NCBI GenBank assembly: GCA_037444305.1
Contig: JBBIMP010000011.1
Location: 62,001 to 126,000, forward strand
DNA length: 64,000 nt
Source: JBBIMP01 sp037444305
GTDB taxonomy: Bacteria > Acidobacteriota > UBA6911
Direction: 5' to 3'
Both the position numbers and the translations under genes were made by a program. Below, piece by piece: positions 44,379 through 53,002 of the stretch. Every line of letters begins with the position of its first letter. Position 1 is the first letter of the stretch. The notes under the pieces were generated by a model. It had not been told where the DNA came from. It saw only the letters and a list, made by a program, of their open reading frames with translations, and did not search any database.

Positions 44379-45173
44379 ATGAGTGCCCAGACTAATCTTC
44401 TGGCGGGGGATCCACTCTCCAGGTCGGGTGACAGATTCCAGTCCCAGGTCCGGGGCCTGCAGGTCGGCCGCGATGCGGACCAGGAGGGGCGGCTCCGGGA
44501 GACTGCCAGGGAATTCGAGTCCCTGTTCGCCGCCTACCTCCTGAAGGTAATGCGCGAGACGATCGAGGAGTCAGGCCTCGGGGGGGAAGGGCTGGGCAAG
44601 AACATTTACTCGGAACTGTTCGACCAGGAAATCGCGGCGCTGATAGGCAGGCGCGGCGCGCTGGGCATCTCCGATATTCTTCTGAACAGGCTGTCCGAAC
44701 CGGCGCCGGCCGCTGCCGATCCGCACCAGGCCCCCGGCCTCCGCCGGGGCGGCCGGGCGCAGCCGGATGCGCCGGAAGGAGAGATCCCGGATTTCCGGAT
44801 GCCGGTCCAGGCGCCGATCAGCTCCCACTATGGGCCCAGGCGGGATCCCTTCACGCGGGCTATGCGTCACCACAAGGGGATGGATATCGCTGCGCCGTCG
44901 GGGACCCAGGTCATGGCTGCGATGGGCGGCGAGGTAGTGTTTGCCGGACGCAAACCGGGCTATGGCAACACCGTCGTGCTCCGGCACTCCGACGGATTTG
45001 AGACCCTCTACGCCCACCTGGAATCGGTGGCCGTGCGGGAAGGCGAAGTCCTGAACGTGGAGCAGGTTCTGGGTAGGGTGGGGAGCACGGGGCGATCCAC
45101 CGGCTCGCATCTGCACTTCGAAGTGAGACGCTTTGGGGACAGCATCGATCCCAGGCTGGCGCTGGCTGAGTGA
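44379..45173 (+). CDS. flgJ: FlgJ-like rod-binding domain fused to M23 peptidase
   Basis: About 264 aa from ATG 44379 (GGGAG at 44366-44370). Residues 30-90 are the rod-binding domain (REFESLFAAYLLKVMRETIEES, NIYSELFDQEIAALIGRRGALGISDILLNRL). After a linker comes an M23 endopeptidase domain with HHKGMDIAAP (metal ligands H and D) and GSHLHFEVR (HxH). In enteric bacteria FlgJ carries a glucosaminidase instead; M23 would cut peptide bridges rather than sugars. Likely role: open peptidoglycan for the rod. GTG 44352 and ATG 44364 are alternative starts. Confidence 0.9.
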   Translation: MSAQTNLLAGDPLSRSGDRFQSQVRGLQVGRDADQEGRLRETAREFESLFAAYLLKVMRETIEESGLGGEGLGKNIYSELFDQEIAALIGRRGALGISDILLNRLSEPAPAAADPHQAPGLRRGGRAQPDAPEGEIPDFRMPVQAPISSHYGPRRDPFTRAMRHHKGMDIAAPSGTQVMAAMGGEVVFAGRKPGYGNTVVLRHSDGFETLYAHLESVAVREGEVLNVEQVLGRVGSTGRSTGSHLHFEVRRFGDSIDPRLALAE

Positions 45174-45340
45174 GGTGCAGTACGCCTGACCATTTCCGGG
45201 GCACCCGTTGATGGATGGTTGCTGCGGCGACAAGGGAAGAGCGAGCCAACCCGGCCCCTCGAACGGGATTTCGGGAATTGAGGCGGCGTTCCCGGGTGTA
45301 GTAAGATTTACCAGCCGCCTGCGGCTAAACCGATAACGGC

Positions 45341-45368
45341 TAAAGTGTTATGCCTCGGCGGACGATAA
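45341..45368 (+). promoter_or_regulatory. Sigma-28 promoter of flgM
   Basis: TAAA (45341-45344), 16 bp, GACGATAA (45361-45368), close to the consensus TAAA-N15-GCCGATAA. It lies 35 bp before the flgM ATG at 45403, so the upstream ATG at 45370 would be too close to the transcription start to be used. An upstream CGGCTAAA also repeats CGGCTAAA at 15-bp spacing, possibly by chance. Confidence 0.75.
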
Positions 45369-45402
45369 GATGTCTCGAGTAGACAAAACTCTTGAGGCAA
45401 AC

Positions 45403-45717
45403 ATGGAAATAGATGGCAAATCCCACCTGATAGACCTGGGGACCAGGGTGTCCCGGCTCGAGGTTCAGGAGCAGCAGGCGCAGCGGGTTCGCAAGGAAGT
45501 CCGGGAGGCCGCCGAGGAGCGGGCCGACCGGATTGAACTCTCCGTGCGGAGCCGGGAGCTGCTCCAGCTGGACAAACTGATTCAGTCAGTTCCGGATGTC
45601 CGCGAGGCAAAGGTAGAACAGGTCCGTCGCTCCATTGAGAACAGCACATATAACGTCAGGGCCGAGCGTGTCGCCGACAAGATCCTGGGCGGGAATGTGC
45701 TGGACGAGTTGTTCTGA
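45403..45717 (+). CDS. flgM: Anti-sigma-28 factor FlgM
   Basis: 104 aa. The C-terminal half carries the FlgM signature VPDVREAKVEQVRRSIENSTYNVRAERVADKILGGNVLDELF. FlgM inhibits FliA until it is exported through the finished hook. ATG at 45403 is supported by GAGG (45394-45397) and by the position of the sigma-28 promoter, which makes this gene self-limiting. The N-terminal part is more acidic and variable. Confidence 0.93.
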   Translation: MEIDGKSHLIDLGTRVSRLEVQEQQAQRVRKEVREAAEERADRIELSVRSRELLQLDKLIQSVPDVREAKVEQVRRSIENSTYNVRAERVADKILGGNVLDELF

Positions 45718-45739
45718 ATTACGCTGCAGGGAGGCAGCT

Positions 45740-45943
45740 ATGCCGGAAAGCCTCCGCCGAATCCAACCTGTCCACTCGCACTTTCTCGACAGGGGAGCGG
45801 GTGACGAAGCTCGCCGGGAGAAGCGCCCGAAAAAAAGTGCCGGCGATTCGGGCCTGCCTTTTGCCCCCGATGACGCCCGCGATGGCGGGATCGACACCGG
45901 TGCCGCCGAACCATCCGTCAACCTGCTGGATGTGAGGATCTGA
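45740..45943 (+). CDS. Small uncharacterised protein between flgM and flgN
   Basis: 67 aa from ATG 45740, with GGGAGG 5 nt upstream. Basic N-terminal half (HSHFLDRGAGDEARREKRPKKSAGD) and an acidic C-terminal half ending SVNLLDVRI. I do not recognise the family. The ribosome binding site, its tight fit between flgM (22 bp) and flgN (3 bp) and clean frame argue that it is real. The end resembles the xDVRI end of the FlaG-like protein (56019), which may be coincidence. Confidence 0.6.
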   Translation: MPESLRRIQPVHSHFLDRGAGDEARREKRPKKSAGDSGLPFAPDDARDGGIDTGAAEPSVNLLDVRI

Positions 45944-45946
45944 ACC

Positions 45947-46438
45947 ATGGAAGAGAAGATCTCCGCGTTGATGGCGGTTATGCGCGAGGAAATCGGGCTG
46001 TACCGGGACCTGATCGCGCATGCCCGGAAAAAGACCGCGCTGCTGGTCCGGGGCTCACTCGATGCGCTCATGGAGAGCAACAAGGTGGAGGAAGCATTCA
46101 ACTCGCGCCTGCGGGTGCTCGAGAACGATCTCAAGCGCCTGTGCTCGGAGATCGGTCAGCTGCTCAACCTCTCACGGGAGGAGATCACCCTCCTCAGGCT
46201 TGCCGACGGAGTGAAATCGCCGTACGCCGACGAGATCAGGAGCCAGTCCACCCTGTTCAAGAACCTTGTAGAGCAGCTCAAGCAGGTGAACCGGAGGAAC
46301 ATCAGGCTGCTGGAGAGTTCGCTGCAATACTCGCGCGGCCTGCTGGATTTCATCGCAAACGCAACAGGTTCCTACGAGGACAGCGGGCTGCTCAAGCCCT
46401 GCACGCCCCACCAGACGAGAATATCGAGCAAGGCCTGA
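45947..46438 (+). CDS. flgN: FlgN-type flagellar export chaperone
   Basis: 163 aa, nearly all alpha-helical with heptad pattern (KISALMAVMREEIGLYRDLI, LLVRGSLDALMESNKVEEAFNSRLRVLENDLKRL). FlgN delivers FlgK and FlgL to the export gate. The call rests on helix pattern, length and its position just before flgK-flgL, as FlgN is poorly conserved. Confidence 0.85.
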   Translation: MEEKISALMAVMREEIGLYRDLIAHARKKTALLVRGSLDALMESNKVEEAFNSRLRVLENDLKRLCSEIGQLLNLSREEITLLRLADGVKSPYADEIRSQSTLFKNLVEQLKQVNRRNIRLLESSLQYSRGLLDFIANATGSYEDSGLLKPCTPHQTRISSKA

Positions 46439-46537
46439 TCCCCCTGCTCCGGCTTGGGAGCGGTCGAGTGGACGGCGCGGGGCAGGACAACGATTTGGCG
46501 GTCACCCGCAAGGGGAGACCCGGAAGGCAGAAGGACA

Positions 46538-47938
46538 ATGTCGTCATTATTTGCGAGCCTGGGGATTGCCAGGCAGGCCATCATGGCCCAGCAGATGGGC
46601 CTGGATGTCACCCAGAACAACATCTCCAACGTCAACACGCCGGGCTATACCAGGCAGCGCGCCAATTTCGCGCCGCGAGATCCTGTCGCGCACCACTTTT
46701 ACCAGGGGGGGATGGGCGTGCTCCTGCAGTCGGTCGATTCCTACCGCGATCGCCTGCTGGATTACCGTCTCAACCAGGAGCTTCAGCGGAAGGAGGAGTA
46801 CAGCTCCTCTCTGGCAACCCTCCGCCAGGTCGAAGCGATACTGAACGAACACTCCGGTGCCGGTCTCCAGGGGGACATTACGGCGTTCTTCACCAGTTTC
46901 AGCGCGCTGGCCAATGCGCCCGAGGACGCGCACCTGCGCCGGCAGGTCCTGGCGCGGGCCTCACAGCTCGGCTCCCGATTCCAGGCCATATACGAACAGA
47001 TCCAGGCGGTGCGGTCCCTGCAGGACAGGGCCATTGCCGACTCCGTCCAGGAGATCAACACCCTCACAGCCGGGGTTGCGCGCCTGAACGTGGAGGTCGC
47101 CTCGGTGCGCGGCTCGATCGGCAACGACGCCATCCTGCGGGACCAGCGGCAACAGCTCTTGAACCGGCTGGCGGAACTGGTGGATGTCACCTATTTCGAG
47201 ACCGAGTCGGGCGGCGTCAACGTCATGACCCGGCAGGGCGTGCTCCTGGCAGTGGGCGCGGACAGCCATGCCCTGGAGGTCTCGGCCTCCTCGGTAGGCA
47301 ACCGCATCGAGATCCGCTCCGGCGGCGTGGATGTCACCTCCCGCATCGACTCGGGTAAACTCGGCGGCCTGCTGAAGACACGGGACGACCTCGTCGCGGG
47401 CTACCTTGAAACGCTTGACGGCCTGGCCGCCGCCATCGTCTCCCAAGTCAACGCTCAGCATGCCCAGGGCATCGATCTCAACGGCGATGTTGGCGGCAAT
47501 TTCTTCGTGCCCTTTGCCCAGCCGGAGCCCGGGTCCAACCTGGGCGCCGCGCGCGCGCTCCAGGTGGCCATCAGTGACGTCGCCAAAATAGCCGCCGGCG
47601 AACCCGGCCTGGGACCGGGGAGCAACGCCAATGCGAAGCTGCTCGCCGGGCTCCAGAATGCGCCTGCGTTCGCCGGGGGGAAAGCTACCTTCGAGCAGGT
47701 CTATGCCGATTTCATCTTCAGGATCGGCCTGGATGCACGGACAGCGCACGATTCGCTGACAACCCAGGAGACGCTCCTGGCGCAGCTTCAGTACCAGAGG
47801 GACATGTACTCCGGGGTCAGTCTGGATGAGGAGGCCGTCAACCTGCTCCGCTTCCAGAGGGCCTACGAGGCCAATGCCAGGCTCATCCGGATTCTGGACA
47901 GCCTGACGGAAGAAGTCATGAGGATATTGGGGGGCTGA
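46538..47938 (+). CDS. flgK: Flagellar hook-associated protein 1 FlgK
   Basis: 466 aa. N-terminus SSLFASLGIARQAIMAQQMGLDVTQNNISNVNTPGYTRQRANF and C-terminal NLLRFQRAYEANARLIRILDSLTEEVMRIL, both axial-protein signatures. It is the first hook-filament junction protein. ATG at 46538 is preceded by AAGGA. Followed by flgL 2 bp later. Confidence 0.95.
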   Translation: MSSLFASLGIARQAIMAQQMGLDVTQNNISNVNTPGYTRQRANFAPRDPVAHHFYQGGMGVLLQSVDSYRDRLLDYRLNQELQRKEEYSSSLATLRQVEAILNEHSGAGLQGDITAFFTSFSALANAPEDAHLRRQVLARASQLGSRFQAIYEQIQAVRSLQDRAIADSVQEINTLTAGVARLNVEVASVRGSIGNDAILRDQRQQLLNRLAELVDVTYFETESGGVNVMTRQGVLLAVGADSHALEVSASSVGNRIEIRSGGVDVTSRIDSGKLGGLLKTRDDLVAGYLETLDGLAAAIVSQVNAQHAQGIDLNGDVGGNFFVPFAQPEPGSNLGAARALQVAISDVAKIAAGEPGLGPGSNANAKLLAGLQNAPAFAGGKATFEQVYADFIFRIGLDARTAHDSLTTQETLLAQLQYQRDMYSGVSLDEEAVNLLRFQRAYEANARLIRILDSLTEEVMRILGG

Positions 47939-47940
47939 TC

Positions 47941-48816
47941 ATGCGCATTGGAGATGCAGCGAGCTATCGTAACGTTCTTGCCAACCTGGGCATGCTGAAC
48001 GAGCGGATGGAGAATGCCACGATGCAGGTCTCCTCCGGAAAACGCCTGACCCGGCCGAGCGACTCCCCCTCGGAGAGCGCCGAGGTGACTCACCTGAAGG
48101 GGCAGCTCATCCGGATCGACCAGTATCGTACGAATGTCGATTCGGGGAGATTTTACCTGCGGATCGCGGAGACCGCTTTGAGCTCGGTGCATGATGGCCT
48201 GACCGCCGTTTTCATGAGGGGCAGCCAAGCCGGCAGCAATTTCAACGATCCGACCGCGCTGGCCGCCCTCGCCTCCGAAATCCGGGCGATCCGCGACCAG
48301 ATCTTCGAACTTGCCAACAGCCACATCCAGGGCCGTTACCTATTTGCGGGTTCCATGGTACATCAGCCGGCCTTCGCGATTTCCGGAGACACGGTCTCCT
48401 ACCGGGGAGACAACGCCGTCAATACCGTCGAGATAAGCGGCGGCCTGCAGGTAGAGCAGAACATTTCCGGTTCCGCCGTGTTCGATCCGGTGTTCGAAAA
48501 CATCCGGCTGCTGCTGGACGGCATCGACAGGGACGACAAGACGGCGATCCAGGCAGCACTGGACCGGTTCAAACAGACCTTCGCCGCCGTGGGCACAGTC
48601 CGATCGCGCCTGGGTGTGGAGCTGGCCAAGCTCGAAAACGTCGAGATTCACCTCCAGGCCCGCGAGGAGAGCCTCGTGCTGCGCAAGGCGCGGATTGAGG
48701 ACGCGAACATGGCGGAAGCCATCAGCCGGATCAACCAGACCCAAGCAGCATTGAATGCCGCCTTCCAGGTAGGTTCGCTCGTCCGGCGCCGGAGCCTCTT
48801 CGACTATCTGGGCTGA
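47941..48816 (+). CDS. flgL: Flagellar hook-associated protein 3 FlgL
   Basis: 291 aa. MRIGDAASYRNVLANLGMLNERMENATMQVSSGKRLTRPSDSPSE is a flagellin-type D0/D1 N-terminus, and the C-terminal part (ESLVLRKARIEDANMAEAISRINQTQAALNAAFQVGSLV) matches FlgL. It is the second hook-filament junction protein and shares the flagellin fold. Starts right after flgK. Confidence 0.95.
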   Translation: MRIGDAASYRNVLANLGMLNERMENATMQVSSGKRLTRPSDSPSESAEVTHLKGQLIRIDQYRTNVDSGRFYLRIAETALSSVHDGLTAVFMRGSQAGSNFNDPTALAALASEIRAIRDQIFELANSHIQGRYLFAGSMVHQPAFAISGDTVSYRGDNAVNTVEISGGLQVEQNISGSAVFDPVFENIRLLLDGIDRDDKTAIQAALDRFKQTFAAVGTVRSRLGVELAKLENVEIHLQAREESLVLRKARIEDANMAEAISRINQTQAALNAAFQVGSLVRRRSLFDYLG

Positions 48817-48923
48817 TGGCGGAACTGGTCTGCGCGCGCAAAAACCACTCAATCGGGAGTTTCATAATCGTATAGAATAGGGCCGGCTCGAGACTGCGCG
48901 AACCGGCGCGGCGGGAAAGTGAA

Positions 48924-49373
48924 ATGACGGATACGACGGCGCTCAGGATTCAAACTCCCAACTTCGGCGAGCTGGAGGTTCCGGCGGATAAGATCATTCA
49001 GTTCCGCGGGGGGATTCCCGGATTTCCTTTTGTCCGAAGCTTTGCCGTTCTCGAGTTCGACGACCTCCGCCCCTTCCGCTACCTGCAGTCGCTGGAGGAG
49101 CCTCCGATCGCGCTGCTGATAGTGAATCCCGGACTGCTGCGTCCGGAGTACTCTGTGCAGCTTGCCGAGGGAGACCTGAAGGATCTGGAAGCTGCCGATC
49201 AGCAGGCCCTGAGCACCTATGTCGTGGCGACCATCCCCGCGGCCCCAGGAGACGCCACCATGAACCTGATGGCTCCGATACTGGTGAATGAGAGCAAGCG
49301 CCTTGGCAAGCAGGTTATCATGATCGACAGCGGCTACTCCGTGCAGGAGCCCATGCTGGTTGGGAACCAGTGA
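48924..49373 (+). CDS. fliW: Flagellar assembly factor FliW
   Basis: 149 aa, normal. Typical segments: IQFRGGIPGFPFVRSFAVLEFDDLRPFRYLQSLEEPPIALLIVNPGLL and VVATIPAAPGDATMNLMAPILVNESKRLGKQVIM. FliW binds CsrA and flagellin: when flagellin is low, FliW removes CsrA from mRNA. Here it lies 74 bp before csrA and close to a fliC gene whose leader looks CsrA-responsive. Confidence 0.96.
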   Translation: MTDTTALRIQTPNFGELEVPADKIIQFRGGIPGFPFVRSFAVLEFDDLRPFRYLQSLEEPPIALLIVNPGLLRPEYSVQLAEGDLKDLEAADQQALSTYVVATIPAAPGDATMNLMAPILVNESKRLGKQVIMIDSGYSVQEPMLVGNQ

Positions 49374-49447
49374 ACTCGGCGCGGGTAGAATGCTGAGGTC
49401 CGAGACGCTCGCTGCCTGCAAAAGCCAGCCATGGAGGGATGAAAGAT

Positions 49448-49675
49448 TTGCTGGTCTTCAGTCGGAAGAAGGGCGAAAGTCTAATGATCGGCAATGAAAT
49501 CGAGGTCTCGATCCTGAACATCGGATCCGGCGCCGTCAAGCTGGGCATCACTGCCCCACGCCACATTTCCGTTCACAGGCACGAGGTTTATGAGGCGATC
49601 AGCCGCGAAAATCTGGCGGCCGCCCGGTCGCAGCCGCCGGACTCCCGCATTCTCAAAAAGCTCTTCAACAAGTAA
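49448..49675 (+). CDS. csrA: Carbon storage regulator CsrA
   Basis: 75 aa. LVFSRKKGESLMIGNEIEVSILNIGSGAVKLGITAPRHISVHRHEVYEAI is the family sequence. The start is TTG at 49448: GGAGGG (49433-49438) is 9 nt away, and the protein then begins like other CsrAs (M-L-V-x-S-R-K-K). The ATG at 49439 is adjacent to the Shine-Dalgarno and unlikely. CATGGAGG at the ribosome binding site resembles a CsrA target, so autoregulation is possible. CsrA binds GGA motifs and blocks translation. Confidence 0.95.
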   Translation: MLVFSRKKGESLMIGNEIEVSILNIGSGAVKLGITAPRHISVHRHEVYEAISRENLAAARSQPPDSRILKKLFNK

Positions 49676-49770
49676 TCCGCAAGGCATCGCAGCCCCCTCT
49701 CAATCGATGACCGGCTTTCTCTGTATGCCTGCCGGCACAGGAAGCCGTGTTCAGGGGCCAAACAGACCGG

Positions 49771-49798
49771 TAAAGGGTATGGGCGTTTTTCACGATAA
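49771..49798 (+). promoter_or_regulatory. Sigma-28 promoter of the two-receiver regulator
   Basis: TAAA (49771-49774), 16 bp, CACGATAA (49791-49798). Same spacing and the same ACGATAAGA core as the flgM promoter. It lies about 130 bp before the start at 49928. The rest of 49676-49927 shows no gene. Confidence 0.65.
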
Positions 49799-49927
49799 GA
49801 AACAAGGGTCCGCCTTTGAGAGGCCGCTCGGCAGTCCCGCCGGGATATGCGGCATCGCCGCAAATCACGCGCGGGAGGTTTTTCTGAACGTTCGCCCAGG
49901 CGAACAGATAGAGATTTCTGGAAGGAA

Positions 49928-51103
49928 ATGCCCAAGAAAGTACTGACCATCGACGACAGCAAGACGCTGCGCATGATCGTAGCCAAAAACCTCAATCCCT
50001 TCGGCGTCGCCACGATTGAGGCGGAAAACGGAGCCATTGGCCTGGAGCGTGCGCAATCCGAAAAGCCATCCCTAATCCTGCTGGACTGCAACATGCCGGT
50101 GATGGACGGCCTGAAAACCCTGGAAAAACTCAAGGCAGATGCCGCGCTCCGCGATATTCCGGTGGTCATGCTCACGACCGAGACGGGCGAGGATAGCGTA
50201 TTGAAGCTCATCAAGCTCGGAATCAGCGATTTCATCGCCAAACCCTTCTCCCGGGACAACCTGTTACGGAAACTGAATCCGATCATGGGTTTGTATGAGG
50301 GAGATATCCCCCCGGAAGTCACGGCCGGCGCCGGGGCGGTGACGGTCGAGCGCGACGACCGGAAGGTGGTCGTCGCGGTGGACGACAAGGAAAACATCCT
50401 CGACCAGCTGAAGCAGTTCCTGCAGGAGGAGTACCGCGTGCTGACCGTGACCAACGGGACCAATGCCGCCGCGCTGATCCGCTCAATCCACACGGACTGG
50501 CTTCTGCTGGACACGGAACTGCCTGACATGAGCGGCGTGGAGCTTTACAAGCGAACACGGATCCAGCTCGAGGAGTACAGGACAAAGGTGATCTGCATGA
50601 CGCTGAGGACCTCGGAGTCGGATGTCCTGAGCGCCCGGCAGGCGGGCATCAAGGGTGTGCTCTACAAACCCTTCAGCAAGGCGGAGGTGATGGCCGCGAT
50701 GGCGGGCCTTGCCCAGGCTGAGGCCTACCTGCAGTGCCTCGGCGCGGACCAATTACAGTTCTTGGGAGGCAAGAAGGTCAAGATGCTCACCTTCCCCGAG
50801 GAGGGGCACCCCTCGCTGAAGAGGTTCTCCAGCGCCCTGGGTTTGGAAATACTGAAGGAATTGAACGAAATGGCGGATGAGGGCGTGGGCTGCCTAATTC
50901 TGCAGCTGACGCCTGCCGTCATGTCTGACCTGGCGATCGTCAGGAAATTCATAGCCCTGTTGCAGCACGCCGAAAAGCTGTCTCTTTCTGTCCGGCTGGT
51001 CGCAGAAAGCGAGCGCATCAGGGAGCGGCTCAAGCTCTTCCTGGAGACATCCGCCGTTCGGACTTTCAATTCTGTGGACGAGGCACTCGAGTCCTTCGCC
51101 TAG
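49928..51103 (+). CDS. Double-receiver response regulator with C-terminal STAS-like domain
   Basis: 391 aa from ATG 49928. First receiver: LTIDDSKTLRMIVAKNL, phospho-acceptor in LILLDCNMPVMDG, K in FIAKPF. Second receiver: VVVAVDDKENILDQL, LLLDTELPDMSG, LYKPFS. The last 95 residues (GLEILKELNEMADEGVGCLILQLTP) resemble a STAS/anti-sigma-antagonist fold, but without the conserved serine being clear. No output DNA-binding domain, so it may be a signalling adaptor. Its sigma-28 promoter ties it to late flagellar or chemotaxis genes. cheA is convergent and close. Confidence 0.8.
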   Translation: MPKKVLTIDDSKTLRMIVAKNLNPFGVATIEAENGAIGLERAQSEKPSLILLDCNMPVMDGLKTLEKLKADAALRDIPVVMLTTETGEDSVLKLIKLGISDFIAKPFSRDNLLRKLNPIMGLYEGDIPPEVTAGAGAVTVERDDRKVVVAVDDKENILDQLKQFLQEEYRVLTVTNGTNAAALIRSIHTDWLLLDTELPDMSGVELYKRTRIQLEEYRTKVICMTLRTSESDVLSARQAGIKGVLYKPFSKAEVMAAMAGLAQAEAYLQCLGADQLQFLGGKKVKMLTFPEEGHPSLKRFSSALGLEILKELNEMADEGVGCLILQLTPAVMSDLAIVRKFIALLQHAEKLSLSVRLVAESERIRERLKLFLETSAVRTFNSVDEALESFA

Positions 51104-51115
51104 CTTCAGCGCACG

Positions 51116-53002
51116 CTATGGCTGTCCGACTGCCATCCCCAGTTCTTCGGGATCGATCACGCGACCGATCCGCCCGTCGCCCAGCAGGGCCACGCAGGAA
51201 AAACCTGGAATCCTCTCCTGGCCGTTCTGCCGCCGCCGTGTTATTACAATCTGTTCGCCGAGGAGGCGGTCGACAAGGAGCGCCAGGCGCCGCTCCGCGG
51301 ACTCCACCACGACGAGCACGCCTTCGGCCGGATTCTCAGCCCCTCCGGCCACTCCCAGGTGCCGGTGCAGGCGAACGAGCGGAATCTGCTCGCCGCCGTC
51401 TGTGATCGCTTCGCCCGGACCGCAGATCGATGGCGCAACCGGCGGGAGTGCATCGAGACAGGTGCGCACCATGCCGCGCGGGATGATGCAGACTTCCGGA
51501 CCCACGCCTGCCAGCAGTCCATCGATGGTCGCCAGCGCGAGCGGGAGCCTGAGCGAAAATGTCGAACCCCGCCCCGGCTCCGAGGTGAGACGGAGACTGC
51601 CCCCCAGAGCATCCACGCTTCGCTTTACGACATCCATGCCGACTCCCCTGCCGGAGGTCTGGGTTACGGCCTCGGCGGTGGAGAGCCCCGGTGTGCAGAT
51701 CAACTCGCAGGTGTCGCGCATTGCAGGATTCAATTCCGGCGTTGCGAGACCGAGGGTGACCGCCCGATCGATAATCTTCTGCCTGTCGATGCCGTTGCCG
51801 TCATCCTGGAGCTCGACGACCAGACTGCCTCCGCTTTGGTACGCGCACAGCAGCACCGTTCCCGTTGGCTGTTTGCCTCGCGCCTCCCTGACTTCCGGCG
51901 ATTCGATCCCGTGGTCCACGGCGTTCCTCACCAGGTGGGCCAGGGGATCCTCCAGGGTCTCGGCCATTCTGCGGTCGATCTCGGTGGATTCGCCCAGCGT
52001 GACGAAATTCACCTGTTTTCCCGCTTTCCTGGCGGTATCGCGCGCTATGCGCGCGGTCCGCAGGAACGTATCCTTGAGGGATACCATCCGCATGGAGAGC
52101 GTGAGCGCCTGGATCTCCCGGATAACCTGTCCTGCATCCGACACGTTTTGAAAAAGGTCCTGGTGCGTGTTTTTCAACAAAAGCGGATCTTCGAAGACAC
52201 GCCGCTGTATGCCAACCAGCTGGTTGACCAGATCGAGAAGCCTATCCACCTGTTCTGTCCGCACCCGGAGTGACGCTTCATCGGAGGATGCCTGGGATAA
52301 TCGCTGTTGGGTCCGAAGTGCGCGGGCGACGTCGGTCAAGGAGGCAACTTTGGATTTCAGGAGTGCGCGGCCAAGCGGCTCCGCTCCCTGGCGGGCCACG
52401 ACCGCTTCGATCTGCTCCCGCGTGACTTTGCCTTCGGCCACCAGGATGTCGCCCAGGCGCAGGGGGTTGCCCGGGTCCCGCTTGGAGGGGGGCTGGCCGC
52501 TGCGAGGATCGAAGCGGCTCAAGGCCTCGACCAGCCCGGCATAGGCAGCAGGCAGTGATGCGGGCTGGCCACGGATTTCTCCGGCTATTTCTTCCAAGAG
52601 CTTTCTCAGCATGTCCACGGCCTGCAGGGCCAGGTCGGCGGCAGGGCCGCCGAATTCCACCGAACCGTCGCGCACTCGGTCCAGCAGCGATTCGGTGCGG
52701 TGGGACAGCTCGGCGACCGACTGCAGCCCGGCCGAGCCGGCAGAACCCTTGATCGAGTGAAAGGCGCGGAATACTGCGTGGACGTCTTCACGGCTGCCCG
52801 GAGACGTTTCGAGGGAGAGAAGGGCCGTTTCCGCGACCGCTATGTGCTCGCGGACCTCCAGGATGAGTTCGGTGATGATCTCGAGGTCCGGGTCCGGAGG
52901 GAGGAGCGTAAACGCTGATCCGGGGTCGTCTGGGCATCCTCCTGCGGAAAAAGGTGAGCGGGTGAAGTCCAATTCAGGCTTTTGTCCGCTGTAAGAGGGC
53001 AT
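51116..53002 (-). CDS. cheA: Chemotaxis histidine kinase CheA with extra inserted domain
   Basis: 628 aa from 53002. Hpt domain with H82 (FRAFHSIKGSAGS). At about 181-236 is a two-repeat module (LRLGDILVAEGKVTREQIEAVVARQ, PLGRALLKSKVASLTDVARAL) resembling the N-domain of type II/IV secretion ATPases (MshEN-like). No P2 domain. P3 dimerisation helices, ATPase with HLVRNAVDHGIESPE and GRGVGMDVVKRSVDALGG, and a CheW-like C-terminus. It would phosphorylate receivers such as the gene at 49928. The N-terminal 70 residues upstream of 53002 are unconserved, so the start is uncertain. The 235-bp gap 53003-53237 shows no clear gene. Confidence 0.93.
   Translation of the reverse strand: MPSYSGQKPELDFTRSPFSAGGCPDDPGSAFTLLPPDPDLEIITELILEVREHIAVAETALLSLETSPGSREDVHAVFRAFHSIKGSAGSAGLQSVAELSHRTESLLDRVRDGSVEFGGPAADLALQAVDMLRKLLEEIAGEIRGQPASLPAAYAGLVEALSRFDPRSGQPPSKRDPGNPLRLGDILVAEGKVTREQIEAVVARQGAEPLGRALLKSKVASLTDVARALRTQQRLSQASSDEASLRVRTEQVDRLLDLVNQLVGIQRRVFEDPLLLKNTHQDLFQNVSDAGQVIREIQALTLSMRMVSLKDTFLRTARIARDTARKAGKQVNFVTLGESTEIDRRMAETLEDPLAHLVRNAVDHGIESPEVREARGKQPTGTVLLCAYQSGGSLVVELQDDGNGIDRQKIIDRAVTLGLATPELNPAMRDTCELICTPGLSTAEAVTQTSGRGVGMDVVKRSVDALGGSLRLTSEPGRGSTFSLRLPLALATIDGLLAGVGPEVCIIPRGMVRTCLDALPPVAPSICGPGEAITDGGEQIPLVRLHRHLGVAGGAENPAEGVLVVVESAERRLALLVDRLLGEQIVITRRRQNGQERIPGFSCVALLGDGRIGRVIDPEELGMAVGQP

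Noticed and set aside
46510..46530. TTGGCGGTCACCCGCA upstream of flgK as sigma-54 promoter
   Set aside because: GG and GC are 9 bp apart, not 10, and flgK follows flgN closely.
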